DNA from: an uncultured Alphaproteobacteria bacterium
GTDB lineage: Bacteria > Pseudomonadota > Alphaproteobacteria > RF32 > CAG-239
DNA length: 64,000 nucleotides
Direction of reading: 5' to 3'
NCBI GenBank assembly: GCA_944393665.1
Contig: CALYAX010000003.1
Span: forward strand, 32,886 to 96,885
Positions 25,800 through 34,132 of the stretch are shown here, in pieces. Numbering within the stretch: the stretch's first letter is position 1; every line of letters begins with the position of its first letter. The position numbers were made by a program, and so were the translations under genes. Below the pieces are notes generated by a model that had not been told where the DNA came from, made no database searches, and worked only from the letters and a program-made list of their open reading frames with translations.

Positions 25800-27761
25800 A
25801 TGAATTCAGAACTTGCCCAGATGGCTAATTCTATCCGCTTTTTGGCTGCCGATGCCATTGAAAAATCTAAGTCTGGCCACCCCGGAATGCCCCTCGGCAT
25901 GGCAGATGTTGCCACAGTTTTGTTTTCAAAATATATCCGGCTTGACCCCATGCATCCGCACTGGTTTGACCGCGACCGTTTTGTCCTTTCCGCAGGACAC
26001 GGGTCTATGCTGTTATATTCTCTGCTTTATCTGCTTGGTTATCCCGACATAGAGCTGGACGATCTTAAAAACTTCCGCCAGCTCGGCGCCAAAACGGCTG
26101 GTCACCCCGAATACGGCCATCTGGCCGGAATTGATATGACAACCGGCCCGCTGGGACAGGGAATTACTTCGGCCGCCGGAATGGCTTTGGCCGAACGTAT
26201 TGTTGCCGCCCGCTGGGGAGAAAAGGTCTGCAGCCACTATACATATGTTTTTGCCGGAGACGGCTGCCTGATGGAAGGAATTTCCGAAGAGGCAATTTCT
26301 TTGGCCGGAACTCTCGGGCTGAATAAATTGATTGTTTTCTGGGATAACAACAATATCACCATCGACGGCACGGTTGACCTGGCTAATGCTACCGACCAGC
26401 TGAAACGGTTTGAGGCTGCGGGGTGGAACACGATTGACATTGACGGCCATAATTACGGGCAAATTGCCGCTGCCATTGAACAGGCGCAAAAATCAGACCG
26501 CCCGACCCTCATTGCCTGTAAAACCACAATCGGCTGGGGAGCGCCCACCAAATGCGGAACTTCCAAATGCCACGGAGCGCCCCTCGGCGCCGAGGAAGTG
26601 GCGGCCATGCGTCAAAATCTTAACTGGGACTATGCGCCTTTTGAGGTTCCTGACGAAATTCTTGCCCTGTGGCGTAACGCCGGACGGCGTTGTGCCGATG
26701 CTTATGCAGCCTGGTCAGCCCGGGCAGCTGCAAAGGGCAAAGCTTTTGCTGACGCGATAGCCGGCAAACTTCCCTGCGGCTGGGATAAGGAGCTGAACCG
26801 CCTTAAAGAAACGGCCATTGCCGAACAGACAAAAGTTGCCACCCGCAAAGCCTCGCAGATGTGTCTGGAAACCATTGTCCCCAATATCCCTGAAATTGTC
26901 GGCGGTTCTGCGGACCTGGCAGCGTCTAATCTGACTTTGACAGCCGTTTCCAAAACCGTTTCCAAAGGCGATTATAACGGCAATAATGTCATGTATGGTA
27001 TTCGCGAGCATGCCATGGCGGCGATGATGAACGGCATGGCGCTGCATGGCGGCATCATTCCTTTCGGCGGCACGTTCTTTGTCTTTTCGGATTATATGCG
27101 CCCGGCCATGCGCCTCGCCGCTTTGATGGGAATAAGGGTTATTTATGTGCTCACCCATGATTCAATCGGTGTCGGCGAGGACGGTCCCACCCATCAGCCG
27201 GTGGAACATCTGGCCTCTTACCGCTGTATGCCGAATTTGCTGACTTTCCGCCCCTGCGATGTCGTCGAAACCGCTGAGGCCTGGCAGCTGGCGCTTGAAA
27301 ACGCGCAAACGCCGAGCCTGTTGGCTCTCAGCCGCCAGAATCTGCCGCTGCTGCGCCAGAGTTCAGCGCAAAATCTTTCGGCAAAAGGCGGCTATATTAT
27401 CCGGGGTGACGCTCAAAACCGCCGTGCAACTTTGATTGCGACCGGTTCGGAGGTTTCTCTGGCCGTTGAAGCCCGTGACCGCCTCCGGGAAGAGGGGATA
27501 GAAGTTGCGGTGGTTTCCATGCCCTGTACGGAACTGTTTGATGCCCAGCCGGCTGACTATCAGGAAGAGGTTCTCGGTGCCGCGCCGCGGATTGCCGTTG
27601 AAGCGGCCTCAAAATATGGTTGGGAAAAATATGTCGGCCTCAGCGGCGATATTATCGGGATGGACGGTTTTGGCGCGTCCGGCCCGGCTGACCAGCTGTA
27701 TGATTACTTTGGAATTACGGTTGATGAAGTGGTTGAGGCTGTCAAAAACTGCCTGAAGTAA
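25800..27761 (+). CDS. tkt: Transketolase
   Basis: About 653 residues. The thiamine-pyrophosphate region is clear (GDGCLMEGISEEA and later NNN), together with the N-terminal KSGHPGMPLGMAD and the C-terminal half GIREHAMAAMMNGMALHGG and THDSIGVGEDGPTHQP. It moves two-carbon units between sugar phosphates in the pentose phosphate pathway. AAGGAG precedes two adjacent ATGs (25797 and 25800); the second has the better spacing. Fructose-bisphosphate aldolase and ribulose-phosphate epimerase genes also lie in this part of the window. Confidence 0.96.
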   Translation: MNSELAQMANSIRFLAADAIEKSKSGHPGMPLGMADVATVLFSKYIRLDPMHPHWFDRDRFVLSAGHGSMLLYSLLYLLGYPDIELDDLKNFRQLGAKTAGHPEYGHLAGIDMTTGPLGQGITSAAGMALAERIVAARWGEKVCSHYTYVFAGDGCLMEGISEEAISLAGTLGLNKLIVFWDNNNITIDGTVDLANATDQLKRFEAAGWNTIDIDGHNYGQIAAAIEQAQKSDRPTLIACKTTIGWGAPTKCGTSKCHGAPLGAEEVAAMRQNLNWDYAPFEVPDEILALWRNAGRRCADAYAAWSARAAAKGKAFADAIAGKLPCGWDKELNRLKETAIAEQTKVATRKASQMCLETIVPNIPEIVGGSADLAASNLTLTAVSKTVSKGDYNGNNVMYGIREHAMAAMMNGMALHGGIIPFGGTFFVFSDYMRPAMRLAALMGIRVIYVLTHDSIGVGEDGPTHQPVEHLASYRCMPNLLTFRPCDVVETAEAWQLALENAQTPSLLALSRQNLPLLRQSSAQNLSAKGGYIIRGDAQNRRATLIATGSEVSLAVEARDRLREEGIEVAVVSMPCTELFDAQPADYQEEVLGAAPRIAVEAASKYGWEKYVGLSGDIIGMDGFGASGPADQLYDYFGITVDEVVEAVKNCLK

Positions 27762-27794
27762 CCGTCTTGTAATCAGCGCAGACAGGCAATATAT

Positions 27795-27820
27795 ACCTCC
27801 CAACAGTTTATTTGGGAGGT
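27795..27820 (+). promoter_or_regulatory. Hairpin covering the SemiSWEET ribosome site
   Basis: ACCTCCCAA (27795-27803) pairs with TTGGGAGGT (27812-27820) across an 8-base loop. The 3' arm is also the only good ribosome site for the ATG at 27828, so folding would hide it. It is followed by ATTTTCT, so it might double as the transketolase terminator. Confidence 0.65.
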
Positions 27821-27827
27821 ATTTTCT

Positions 27828-28112
27828 ATGACAGATGCAGATTTAATCAGTATGATCGGTTATGTATCGGGCGTAATGACCGTAGCGTCATTTATCCCTC
27901 AGGCTTTAAAAACTTATGCAACCAAAGACGTCAGCGGTTTGTCTTTTTTGATGTACAGTTTTTTCAATCTCGGTACCATCGGCTGGATTACTTACGGTTA
28001 TCTCCGCGCCTCTTATCCGCTGATGATTTTTAATTCGATTACTTTTTTGTTTGCTTTTCCTGTCTGGTTTATGATCATAAAATATCACAATAAGGAAACA
28101 CCGCTTTTATGA
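27828..28112 (+). CDS. SemiSWEET (PQ-loop) sugar transporter
   Basis: A 94-residue membrane protein with three membrane helices and the PQ motif at residues 24-25 (ASFIPQALKTYATKDVSGLS). This is the build of bacterial SemiSWEETs, which dimerise to pass sugars along their gradient. It stands just after transketolase. Its ribosome site (GGGAGGT) is buried in a hairpin. The family is confident; the transported sugar is unknown. Confidence 0.88.
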   Translation: MTDADLISMIGYVSGVMTVASFIPQALKTYATKDVSGLSFLMYSFFNLGTIGWITYGYLRASYPLMIFNSITFLFAFPVWFMIIKYHNKETPLL

Positions 28113-28216
28113 ATTAGAAGTATCCAGGTTTTTGATTTAAGGAAAAATTTTATAAATTTGTTAAATAAACGTAAATTCCGGCATAAATTTTTTTTCATTC
28201 CCGAAAAAACTCCCTC

Positions 28217-28245
28217 TTGACAAACGAGTCGTTCCTGATTAGGTT
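28217..28245 (+). promoter_or_regulatory. Putative promoter of the 28286 gene
   Basis: Consensus TTGACA at 28217-28222, a 17-base spacer, and TAGGTT at 28240-28245, 40 bases before the ATG. Confidence 0.55.
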
Positions 28246-28285
28246 TAGCTCATAATTTTAATTATGAATTTAAATATTTATTAGT

Positions 28286-28669
28286 ATGAAAAGAAAAATG
28301 ATTAACCTTGCGAGCGAGGCTCAGGAAAGGTTTTTAGAAATCGGTGTGAAAGTTGAAATCTCCCAGATCAAAGCTGCTTTCTTTGAAGGCCAGATTCACT
28401 TTGTTGCCGATAAGGCCCAAAATTCTGACCGGAATTTGTATCCCTGTATCCCGGCATTGAGCGAAGTAGAAGTCTTCCCTCAAATCCGCCAGGTTCCAAC
28501 AATGAAGATGTTTGTCCTTAATGAACAGCATCATGTATATCTTTCCCGTACCGAATGGGTCTATGTTGAAGTTGAGGGTGGCAAGGATTTTGCTTTGGTC
28601 ACCGATGTCACGTATCGTGATATGTTAAAACAAAAGCGCGGGGAAAAGCAGCCCTGTGCTAAAGTCTGA
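28286..28669 (+). CDS. Unknown 127-residue protein
   Basis: A soluble 127-residue protein with no signal peptide and no recognised motif. The start is basic (MKRKMINLASEAQERF); the middle has alternating hydrophobic residues suggestive of beta strands (HHVYLSRTEWVYVEVEGG), and the end is Lys-rich. It has its own promoter-like sequence and a weak hairpin (CCGGAA/TTCCGG) after the stop. The ATG has no strong ribosome site. Confidence 0.5.
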   Translation: MKRKMINLASEAQERFLEIGVKVEISQIKAAFFEGQIHFVADKAQNSDRNLYPCIPALSEVEVFPQIRQVPTMKMFVLNEQHHVYLSRTEWVYVEVEGGKDFALVTDVTYRDMLKQKRGEKQPCAKV

Positions 28670-28853
28670 CCGGAAAGATTCCGGAAATATTATTGTTTTG
28701 TCTGCGCACCGGGATTTCTGGATAGCCTGGTTTTTTGCGGACTTAATTTTGTTGTCATGAAAACAAAATCAAACAGTTAAGCTCTTTACCTTAAACAGGT
28801 GACGGGCTTTTCTGCGTTTAAATTCCGGGCAGCTTATGTATATTCGCTAAAAA

Positions 28854-28882
28854 TTGCTTGCAAATCCGGCTCATCGTAATAT
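28854..28882 (+). promoter_or_regulatory. Putative promoter of fba
   Basis: TTGCTT (28854-28859), a 17-base spacer and TAATAT (28877-28882), 35 bases before the aldolase ATG. The 180 bases upstream contain one further hairpin (ATTTTGTT/AACAAAAT near 28746-28770) and nothing else recognised. Confidence 0.55.
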
Positions 28883-28917
28883 ATTTGCCTGAGTTAATTT
28901 ATTGTAAGGAGAAAACT

Positions 28918-29967
28918 ATGCCTTTAGTTACGATGCGTCAGATTCTTGACCATGCCGCCGAAAACAATTATGGTGTTCCGGCTTTTAATATCAATGATAT
29001 GGAACAGGTTCTGGCGGTTTTGAATGCGGCCAAAAAAGTTAATGCCCCGGTTATTATGCAGACTTCGACCGGTGCCCGCAAATTTGCCGGCGATCCGATG
29101 ATCCGTCACATGGTTAAAGCCGGAATTGAAATGTTTCCGGAATTGCCGATTTGTATCCATCAGGATCACGGCGCCTCGGTCAATATCTGCCAGTCAGCCA
29201 TTGTCAACGGCTATTCTTCGGTCATGATGGACGGTTCTCTTGAGGCAGACGGCAAAACGCCCGCTTCTTATGATTATAATGTTAAAGTGACTCAGGAAGT
29301 TGTTGCCCGTGCTCATGCTGTCGGCGCTTCGGTTGAAGGCGAGCTTGGCGTTATCGGTTCTCTGGAAACCGGAAAAGCCGATAAGGAAGACGGCCACGGT
29401 GCTGAAGGCCACCTTGACCGGTCGCGTCTGGTAACCAACCCGGAAGAGGCCAAACGCTTTGTTGAAGCGACTCACGTTGATGCTTTGGCGGTTGCTGTGG
29501 GAACTTCCCATGGTGCTTATAAATTCACCCGCAAACCCGATGGCGACATTCTGGCGATTGACGTGATTGAAAAAATCCATCAGGTTTTGCCCAATACGCA
29601 TATGGTCATGCACGGTTCTTCTTCGGTTCCGCAAGAGCTGCAGGATCTGATTAATGCTTACGGCGGTGCCATTCCGCAGACCTATGGTGTTCCGGTGGAA
29701 GAGATTGTCCGCGGCATTAAATCCGGTGTTCGCAAGGTTAACGTCGACACTGACTGCCGCATGGCAATTACCGGAGCAATCCGCAAAGTCTTTGCCGAGA
29801 ATCCCAAAGAGTTTGATCCCCGCAAATATCTTAAACCGGCTATTGAGGAAATGCAGAAAGTCTGCGAGGCCCGCTATATTGCCTTTGGGGCAGCCGGTCA
29901 TGCAGACGGGATTAAAGCTATTCCGATGTCGGTTATGGCCAAACGTTATGCTGACGGCGAAATTTAA
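28918..29967 (+). CDS. fba: Class II fructose-bisphosphate aldolase
   Basis: A 349-residue zinc-dependent aldolase that splits fructose 1,6-bisphosphate to two triose phosphates, or runs in reverse. Motifs include IHQDHGASV with a zinc-binding His, VEGELGVIGS, AVAVGTSHGAYKF, and MHGSSSVP with another metal His. The length fits the longer (type B/CbbA-like) class II branch. The ATG at 28918 has AAGGAG 6 bases upstream; an earlier TTG start is not needed. It forms a single-gene unit with its own promoter and terminator. Confidence 0.95.
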   Translation: MPLVTMRQILDHAAENNYGVPAFNINDMEQVLAVLNAAKKVNAPVIMQTSTGARKFAGDPMIRHMVKAGIEMFPELPICIHQDHGASVNICQSAIVNGYSSVMMDGSLEADGKTPASYDYNVKVTQEVVARAHAVGASVEGELGVIGSLETGKADKEDGHGAEGHLDRSRLVTNPEEAKRFVEATHVDALAVAVGTSHGAYKFTRKPDGDILAIDVIEKIHQVLPNTHMVMHGSSSVPQELQDLINAYGGAIPQTYGVPVEEIVRGIKSGVRKVNVDTDCRMAITGAIRKVFAENPKEFDPRKYLKPAIEEMQKVCEARYIAFGAAGHADGIKAIPMSVMAKRYADGEI

Positions 29968-29983
29968 TCATTTTGGCCTGCTT

Positions 29984-30013
29984 AAAAAAAGTCCTCTTCC
30001 GAGGACTTTTTTT
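29984..30013 (+). terminator. Intrinsic terminator after fba
   Basis: Seven A, GTCCTC, loop TTCC, GAGGAC and seven T: a complete A/T-flanked hairpin. Confidence 0.92.
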
Positions 30014-30076
30014 GTTGAAATTTATTAATCCTCTGTTATCTTTGGACAGAAATGTATAATTTTAAAATAATTTAAT

Positions 30077-30397
30077 ATGAAAAAGAGAGTAGTTGCTGCC
30101 GGTATGAAATATACCATAAGCGAGTTTTCAGAGTTGCAGGAGGTGCGCGGAAATGTAGTGTATAAATACACCAGTTGCGCGCCTGAATTAAAGATTTCCC
30201 GGACTGAGAAAAATGGATTAACCAAAATTGTCTGGAAGTATGAAAGTCCTGATAAAAGGGTTTCTGAAAGTTTTACTCTTATTGCCCCGCTGGATGCTGA
30301 AAATCCTGAGCCAACGCAGCAGGGAGGAGTATTTAAGACTGGAAAATATACGATTTCAGTCCTCTTCACCAAAGAAGAACTGGTGATAGAAAATTAA
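30077..30397 (+). CDS. Unknown 106-residue protein
   Basis: A soluble 106-residue protein, basic at the start (MKKRVVAAG) and rich in strand-like segments, with one Cys. There is no signal peptide or known motif. The ATG follows an AT-rich stretch with no clear ribosome site. It is bracketed by two strong terminators, which argues for an independent transcript. It lies next to the flagellin gene but nothing links their functions. Confidence 0.5.
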   Translation: MKKRVVAAGMKYTISEFSELQEVRGNVVYKYTSCAPELKISRTEKNGLTKIVWKYESPDKRVSESFTLIAPLDAENPEPTQQGGVFKTGKYTISVLFTKEELVIEN

Positions 30398-30400
30398 AGA

Positions 30401-30436
30401 AAAAGCCCGCCGTTTCAAACTGCGGGCTTTCCTTTT
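30401..30436 (+). terminator. Intrinsic terminator after the 30077 gene
   Basis: AAAGCCCGC and GCGGGCTTT form a 9-base stem with an 11-base loop, followed by CCTTTT. The next 180 bases (30437-30615) are AT-rich and show no gene or clear element. Confidence 0.85.
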
Positions 30437-30615
30437 AGACTGTCAATGTCTACCGCCGGGTTATTATTTGGAGTTGTTATCAGGCTTAGTGAACATTATA
30501 GGTCTAAAACTCGTATATTAGTTGTTTGCGAATCTCCATTTACTGACATTTTGGAATATTTGGACAAATATGTCAATAATAAATATTGCTTAATTCTTTC
30601 AGCAGTCATCTAACC

Positions 30616-30791
30616 TGTGGAATATAAACACTTAGCACTTTATTTAAAAGTTCAAAAAGATTATTACTTTAATCAGCAAGTTGTAATCTTCCATTAGCCG
30701 GGCGGGGACAAAACTTTTGAGCGGAATCAGTTTGACATCATCTATGCGCAACAATCTGCTGTCATTACAGCAGACGGCTAAGCTGCAGGAC
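30616..30791 (+). repeat. Flagellin leader and 5' coding repeat, copy 1
   Basis: This 176-base block aligns without gaps to 63825-64000. Inside it, 30632-30676 (45 bases) and 30698-30730 (33 bases) are identical in both copies, while the 21 bases between them have diverged but kept their length. In the coding part the only four differences are synonymous. It includes the leader, the TTG start and the first 25 codons. The copies lie 33,209 bases apart in the same orientation. Confidence 0.92.
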
Positions 30792-32741
30792 CTGACCCAG
30801 AACCGCCTCGCCACCGGGCTGAAAGTCAATTCCGCAATTGATAATCCGTCTTCCTATTACACTGCCCAGTCTTTGAACAACCGCGCCGAGGATTTGAACA
30901 TTCTGCTGGACGCCATGAGCCAGGGGATACAGACCTTAAAAGCGGTGAATGAAAGTATTGAGGCCGGAACCAAATTTCTGGAACAGGCCAAATCAGTTGC
31001 TAACCAGGCTTTTGAAGCCTCAGCTGCCGAATTGATTTCTCTGCCGCCGGTTGTTGCCGAAGTATCGACAGAGGCTGAACTTTTGGCAGCCATCGACAGT
31101 GGCAAAAAGGGGACTATTCTCCTGAAAAATGATATAGCTCTGTCAGAAGACACGAAACTGGTGCTTAAAGACGGACAGTCACTGTCAGGTAAAGACGGAG
31201 ATACTGGTAAACCAACTTTGTCGTTCAAGTTTACAAATGTTAACGGTCATGCTATCGAACTGGGAAACGGCAGCATAATTTCCGATCTTTCTTTGGAGCT
31301 GAATTCTGACAATGCCGGAAGCTTTGTCGTTAGTGCCACAAACGGCAAAACTGCAACCGCCCAAAATCTTAAGATAAAATATTCATGTGAAAAAGAAAAA
31401 GGACTTTTAAGCAATTCGTTGTTACGTTCGGATACCGGCGGAAGTCTGATTTTGCGTGGAAATTTTGAAGGGACAGGAGAGGGTAACCCGCGTTTTATAA
31501 GTGCCAGTGGTGCAGATACTTCTGCTGTTATTAAAACAGGTGCCGTAATAAATTTTCAGGCAACCGGAAGATATATCCGCGGCATTGAATTTTATGACAA
31601 AAGCCAGCTGACGGTGGAAAAAGCGGTGACGATGAATTTTGACCTGGCCAGCTCCACGTCCTCTAGGATTCTCGGTATTTATGTGAATGGCGCTTCTGCT
31701 GATATTGACAGTGCAAATATTAATATTCGAACTTCGGGGATTGGCAGTAGCATAGGGATGGAGGTCAATCAAAACGGTCGTCTTTCTGTTCGTGGCAGCA
31801 GTAAAATAAATATTGAGACCAATTCTGACGGAAGTACCGGGTTATGGTCGGATCTTGGAGCGTCGATGGATTTTTCCGGTGACACATTGGTCAATATTAA
31901 TAACAAAGGCGCGGATTCTTACGGGATAAGAGTATCCGGTGACGGATCGTCTTTCAATGTCTTATCATCACGGAATCGTTTCAACATCATTTCTTCAGTT
32001 ATGGTCAATCATGTTTTGACTGCCGGACAAACCAACCTCCTGACGATGGAAAAAGGTTCCCAAATATCTTGGGCTATGCCGGATAAAACTGAGCAAGGAT
32101 ATTGGCAGGCATCTTCAACAGTCAGGTTGGCCCAAAGTGATTCTAACGCTGACCTGAATGGGTTTGAAACTGTCGTGTCTGTGCAAAAGCTTTCTGATAC
32201 AGCAGCAAGCCTGGCTGATTTACCCGTTAATCTTTCGGAAATTAAATCCGAAAAAGAAGAAGGGTTTTCTTTATCCTTTAATGAAATCCTGGCCCAGTAT
32301 GATAATCTGATAAATGACTCCTGGTACAAAGGTGTTAACCTGCTCAAAAGTCAGGACCTGAAAGTAGTATTTAATGAGTCCCGCACCTCGGATTTGGACA
32401 TCAAAGGCGTCGACGCCACCACTGCCGGCCTGGGGCTGGAAACCGCCGACTGGAGCAGCGCCGCCGGAGTACAGGAGTCGCTTGACCAAATCGACAGCGC
32501 GATTAACCAGTTGCGGCTCTATGCCTCAGAGTTCGGTAACTACTACCAGATTGTCACCACCCGGGAGAACTTTACCAATTCGCTGATTAATGTCCTCACC
32601 GAGGGCGCGGACCAGTTAACCCTGGCGGATATGAACCAGGAAAGTGCCAATATGCTGGCTCTGCAAACCCGCCAGCAGCTGGCGGTTAATTCCCTCTCGC
32701 TTGCCTCTCAGGCCAGCCAGTCCGTTTTGAAATTGTTTTAA
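30717..32741 (+). CDS. Flagellin with a large central insert domain
   Basis: A 674-residue flagellin. Residues 1 to about 105 are the conserved N-terminal D0/D1 helices (SSMRNNLLSLQQ, TQNRLATGLKVNSAIDNP). Residues about 525-674 are the C-terminal D1/D0 helices (YKGVNLLKSQDL, NQESANMLALQTRQQLAVNS). Between them is an insert of about 400 residues, rich in Gly, Ser, Asn and short alternating strands (ILLKNDIALSEDTKLVL and similar), which reads like a right-handed beta-helix that would project from the filament. No catalytic motif is evident. The start is TTG at 30717, kept in the second locus, with only a weak GGCGGGGA ahead. There are no other flagellar genes nearby; a terminator follows. Confidence 0.88.
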   Translation: MSGISLTSSMRNNLLSLQQTAKLQDLTQNRLATGLKVNSAIDNPSSYYTAQSLNNRAEDLNILLDAMSQGIQTLKAVNESIEAGTKFLEQAKSVANQAFEASAAELISLPPVVAEVSTEAELLAAIDSGKKGTILLKNDIALSEDTKLVLKDGQSLSGKDGDTGKPTLSFKFTNVNGHAIELGNGSIISDLSLELNSDNAGSFVVSATNGKTATAQNLKIKYSCEKEKGLLSNSLLRSDTGGSLILRGNFEGTGEGNPRFISASGADTSAVIKTGAVINFQATGRYIRGIEFYDKSQLTVEKAVTMNFDLASSTSSRILGIYVNGASADIDSANINIRTSGIGSSIGMEVNQNGRLSVRGSSKINIETNSDGSTGLWSDLGASMDFSGDTLVNINNKGADSYGIRVSGDGSSFNVLSSRNRFNIISSVMVNHVLTAGQTNLLTMEKGSQISWAMPDKTEQGYWQASSTVRLAQSDSNADLNGFETVVSVQKLSDTAASLADLPVNLSEIKSEKEEGFSLSFNEILAQYDNLINDSWYKGVNLLKSQDLKVVFNESRTSDLDIKGVDATTAGLGLETADWSSAAGVQESLDQIDSAINQLRLYASEFGNYYQIVTTRENFTNSLINVLTEGADQLTLADMNQESANMLALQTRQQLAVNSLSLASQASQSVLKLF

Positions 32742-32746
32742 AAAAG

Positions 32747-32771
32747 AAAAGCCCCCGGGACGGGGGCTTTT
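32747..32771. terminator. Bidirectional intrinsic terminator
   Basis: AAAAGCCCCC and GGGGGCTTTT pair around GGGAC, between the converging flagellin and ferritin-like genes. Confidence 0.9.
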
Positions 32772-32784
32772 ACCGCAGAGGCAG

Positions 32785-33297
32785 TTAACTCTGCAAATTT
32801 GCGCCAAATTCGACACCTGATTTAATATCGTCAATAAAATCAGTTACTTCCTGTTCATGCTCAAGTTCTTCTTTCAAAATTTTAGCCGCCATTCTGAAAG
32901 TATCGTAATCTTTTCCGAAAGTCATATCGCAGATTCCCTGATAACGGGCAATGGCGCAGCGTTCGGCCACCAGATTCTGCTGCAGAAGATTCATGATATA
33001 ATCTTTGCTGGGCTCTTCATAGCGGCACTGAGCCACGCTTTCCCATTGGTTGGGATTAATAACCGGCGTGCCGCCCAGCTGGATAATCCGGTCTGACAGC
33101 CATTGTGCATGTTTTAATTCTTCTTCGCCGTTTTCAAGAAAATCGGCAATAACTGATGTCCGCATCGGGCCTTTGGCGACCTGCGCCCCGATCCAGTATT
33201 GGTAATAAGCCAGCCATTCCTCGGCAAAAGCCGTGTTCAAAACTTTTAACAAAGCCTCATGGTCAACTTTAGAAATTTTTTGAGCCATTTCACCCAT
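32785..33297 (-). CDS. Ferritin-like di-iron protein (bacterioferritin/Dps-like)
   Basis: A 170-residue four-helix ferritin-fold protein. Metal-ligand patterns are visible in each helix: AEEWLAYYQYW, ENGEEELKHAQWL, NLVAERCAIARYQ and LKEELEHEQEV, with Glu and ExxH pairs for a di-iron site. It probably stores iron or detoxifies peroxide. Haem-binding Met cannot be confirmed, so bacterioferritin proper, Dps-like and other ferritin-like subfamilies remain open. The ATG at 33297 has AGGAGAG just upstream; an earlier in-frame ATG lies within that ribosome site. Confidence 0.85.
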   Translation of the reverse strand: MGEMAQKISKVDHEALLKVLNTAFAEEWLAYYQYWIGAQVAKGPMRTSVIADFLENGEEELKHAQWLSDRIIQLGGTPVINPNQWESVAQCRYEEPSKDYIMNLLQQNLVAERCAIARYQGICDMTFGKDYDTFRMAAKILKEELEHEQEVTDFIDDIKSGVEFGANLQS

Positions 33298-33441
33298 CTT
33301 GTCTCTCCTCATAAATAAAATTCAATCCAGCCTTTCAGGTAATCACTCGCACTCAAAAATCAAGCTTTGCTGATATAGATTATTTTTCTGGCAATTTGTC
33401 GCGGGATAGATTATTCTAAAAAACCAGAAAAGGAGAAAACC

Positions 33442-34077
33442 ATGGTTCAGATTGCCCCCAGTATTTTATCGGCAGATTTTGCCAATCTTAAAACGGAAAT
33501 AATGCGTCTTGAAGAAGCTGGCGCCGACTTGATTCATCTTGACGTGATGGATGGCTCTTTTGTGCCCAACCTCACTTTTGGCGCCCCGGTTATTAAGGCT
33601 GTCCGCCCCTATACCCGTTTGCCGTTTGATGTCCATTTGATGGTAAGGCATCCTGAAACCATGCTGGCTGATTTTGCCGCTGCCGGTGCTGATATCATAA
33701 CCGTTCACGCCGAAGCCGTCACTCATCTTGACAAGGCTTTGGACACAATCCGTTCGCTTGGCTGCAAAGCCGGTGTTTCCCTGAATCCGGCCACTCCGGA
33801 AGATGTACTGGAATATGTGCTCGACAAGCTCGATTTAGTGCTGGTGATGAGCGTTAATCCCGGTTTCGGCGGCCAGAGTTTTATCGAAAGTACGCTGAAA
33901 AAGATTGCCCGTATCAGGGAGATGGCGGCCGGCCGCGAAATCAGTATTGAAGTCGACGGCGGCATTAATCCCATGACCGCGGCTGAAGCCGTTGCTGCTG
34001 GCGCGGATATTTTAGTTGCCGGAACCGCGGTTTTTGCCGGCGGCGACTATGCCCGCAACATCAGCGCTTTAAGATAA
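33442..34077 (+). CDS. rpe: Ribulose-phosphate 3-epimerase
   Basis: A 211-residue TIM-barrel enzyme that interconverts ribulose 5-phosphate and xylulose 5-phosphate. Signatures: [48 protein letters not shown] and EVDGGINP, holding the metal-binding His/Asp residues and phosphate site. AAAGGAG precedes the ATG. It supplies xylulose 5-phosphate to transketolase, encoded about 6 kb upstream. Confidence 0.96.
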   Translation: MVQIAPSILSADFANLKTEIMRLEEAGADLIHLDVMDGSFVPNLTFGAPVIKAVRPYTRLPFDVHLMVRHPETMLADFAAAGADIITVHAEAVTHLDKALDTIRSLGCKAGVSLNPATPEDVLEYVLDKLDLVLVMSVNPGFGGQSFIESTLKKIARIREMAAGREISIEVDGGINPMTAAEAVAAGADILVAGTAVFAGGDYARNISALR

Positions 34078-34132
34078 AATTAACTTTACTGCGGTAGTTT
34101 TTAAGCAATTATAATCAGGAACGGAGGCAGGT

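Noticed and set aside
29194..29901. 235-residue minus-strand frame opposite the aldolase gene
   Set aside because: Shadow of fba; composition is that of an antisense frame and there is no ribosome site.
30632..30650. Sigma54-type promoter in the flagellin leader (TAGCAC then TTAAA)
   Set aside because: The -12 GC and the second G of the -24 element are absent; a sigma28 match was not found either.
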